In this document: positions 6,791-7,302 of the stretch, piece by piece
Layout: every line of letters begins with the position of its first letter
How positions within the stretch are numbered: the stretch's first letter is position 1
NCBI GenBank assembly: GCA_947460795.1
Contig: CANHJA010000115.1
Coordinates: forward strand, 1-7,302
From: Bacteroidota bacterium
Lineage (GTDB): Bacteria > Bacteroidota > Bacteroidia > Chitinophagales > Chitinophagaceae
Length of the DNA stretch: 7,302 nt
Direction: 5' to 3'
The notes under the pieces: generated by a model
What the model was told of the DNA's origin: nothing
The model's database searches: none
Seen by the model: the letters and a program-made list of their open reading frames with translations, nothing else
Position numbers and translations under genes: made by a program

Positions 6791-6827
6791 ATTTATTGCT
6801 CATCTCTTAATCGGATGAATAATAAAT
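6791..6827. repeat. Imperfect 14-base inverted repeat (hairpin) between the peroxidase gene and mqnC
   Basis: The arms ATTTATTGCTCATC (6791-6804) and GATGAATAATAAAT (6814-6827) pair over 14 positions with one C-A mismatch and one G-U pair, around a 9-base loop. On RNA this would be a long but A/U-rich hairpin. No T-run follows on either strand, so it is not a standard terminator. It may be a 3' end structure of the peroxidase message or a leader structure of mqnC. Confidence 0.4.
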
Positions 6828-6852
6828 AATCAAACTAATATAATTTCAATAA

Positions 6853-7302
6853 ATGCAACTTTCAGAATTATACAAAAAAGCACAAAACTTTGAATTTTTA
6901 ACTGTTGAAGAAGGAATTTTTCTTTTTGAGAATGCTCCTTTAGCAGAGTTAATGCACGTTGCTAATGAGCTTCGCAAAATTCAAGTGCCACATGGTAAAG
7001 TTACTTGGCAAATTGATAGAAACGTAAATACCACCAATGTGTGTATCGCAAATTGTAAGTTTTGTAATTTCTATCGCATTCCAGGTCATTCTGAAGCATA
7101 TATTACCGATATTGAAACGTATAAAAAGAAAATTGAAGAAACCATTAAATGGGGCGGAGATCAATTGCTTTTACAAGGTGGGCATCATCCCGAATTAGGT
7201 TTAGAATTTTATGTCAATTTATTTAAAGAGCTAAAATCATTATATCCAAGCATTAAATTACACACGCTCGGACCACCTGAAATTGCGCATATTACCAAGT
7301 TA
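6853..7302 (+). CDS. mqnC: Cyclic dehypoxanthine futalosine synthase, N-terminal 150 codons (partial)
   Basis: The reading frame starts at the ATG at 6853 and is still open at the right edge. MqnC is a cytosolic radical SAM enzyme that turns dehypoxanthine futalosine into its cyclic form in the futalosine pathway to menaquinone. The radical SAM cluster motif CxxxCxxC is C64, C68 and C71, within NVNTTNVCIANCKFCNFYR (57-75). It is followed by AYITDIETY (82-90), GGDQLLLQGGHHPELG (101-116) and KLHTLGPPEIAHI (135-147), wording that fits MqnC better than the related MqnE or the F420 enzyme CofH. The N-terminal segment (about 1-50) before the motif also fits. The start has no Shine-Dalgarno sequence. 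The adjacent peroxidase is not a known pathway member, so the 76-base gap does not by itself imply an operon. Confidence 0.93.
   Translation, partial: MQLSELYKKAQNFEFLTVEEGIFLFENAPLAELMHVANELRKIQVPHGKVTWQIDRNVNTTNVCIANCKFCNFYRIPGHSEAYITDIETYKKKIEETIKWGGDQLLLQGGHHPELGLEFYVNLFKELKSLYPSIKLHTLGPPEIAHITKL

Noticed and set aside
6949..7164. Minus-strand open frame of 71 codons inside mqnC
   Set aside because: It is antisense to the radical SAM motif region of mqnC, so it is a chance frame.

Overview
The window is about 30% GC by eye and looks like chromosomal DNA of a member of the Bacteroidota. The reasons are: NadD, MqnC and DUF4340 proteins with the wording typical of that phylum; a pair of DUF3857/transglutaminase-like secreted proteins, a family abundant there; A-rich start regions without Shine-Dalgarno sequences; -7 promoter boxes of the TAnnTTTG type; and signal peptides that end in A|Q. 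The class cannot be fixed from the sequence. I see no mobile element, CRISPR array, RNA gene or island boundary, and no gene-free stretch longer than about 160 bases.

Layout. The left end carries two minus-strand genes: the first 41 codons of nadD (NAD synthesis), cut by the window edge, and upstream of it a lipid A-type late acyltransferase (LpxL/HtrB family). A divergent intergenic region separates these from a plus-strand pair with a 2-base gap. The first gene of the pair is a secreted DUF3857/transglutaminase-like protein with an intact Cys-His-Asp triad. The second is a relative of similar length in which all three catalytic positions appear to be lost. The pair ends 2 bases from the stop codon of a convergent minus-strand gene for a membrane-anchored DUF4340 protein. 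That gene is divergent from a plus-strand gene for an exported glutathione-peroxidase-like thiol peroxidase. The window ends inside mqnC, a radical SAM enzyme of the futalosine route to menaquinone.

How the genes fit together. Four of the seven products are exported or anchored in the envelope, and the acyltransferase acts at the inner membrane, so much of the window is envelope-related. NadD and MqnC are core cofactor enzymes. The only strongly supported functional unit is the transglutaminase-like tandem, which reads as an active enzyme plus a pseudoenzyme partner with no assigned role. It is the best candidate here for something undescribed, although the families themselves are widespread. 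Several promoter boxes lie so close to the start codons that leaderless transcripts are likely for at least one gene.
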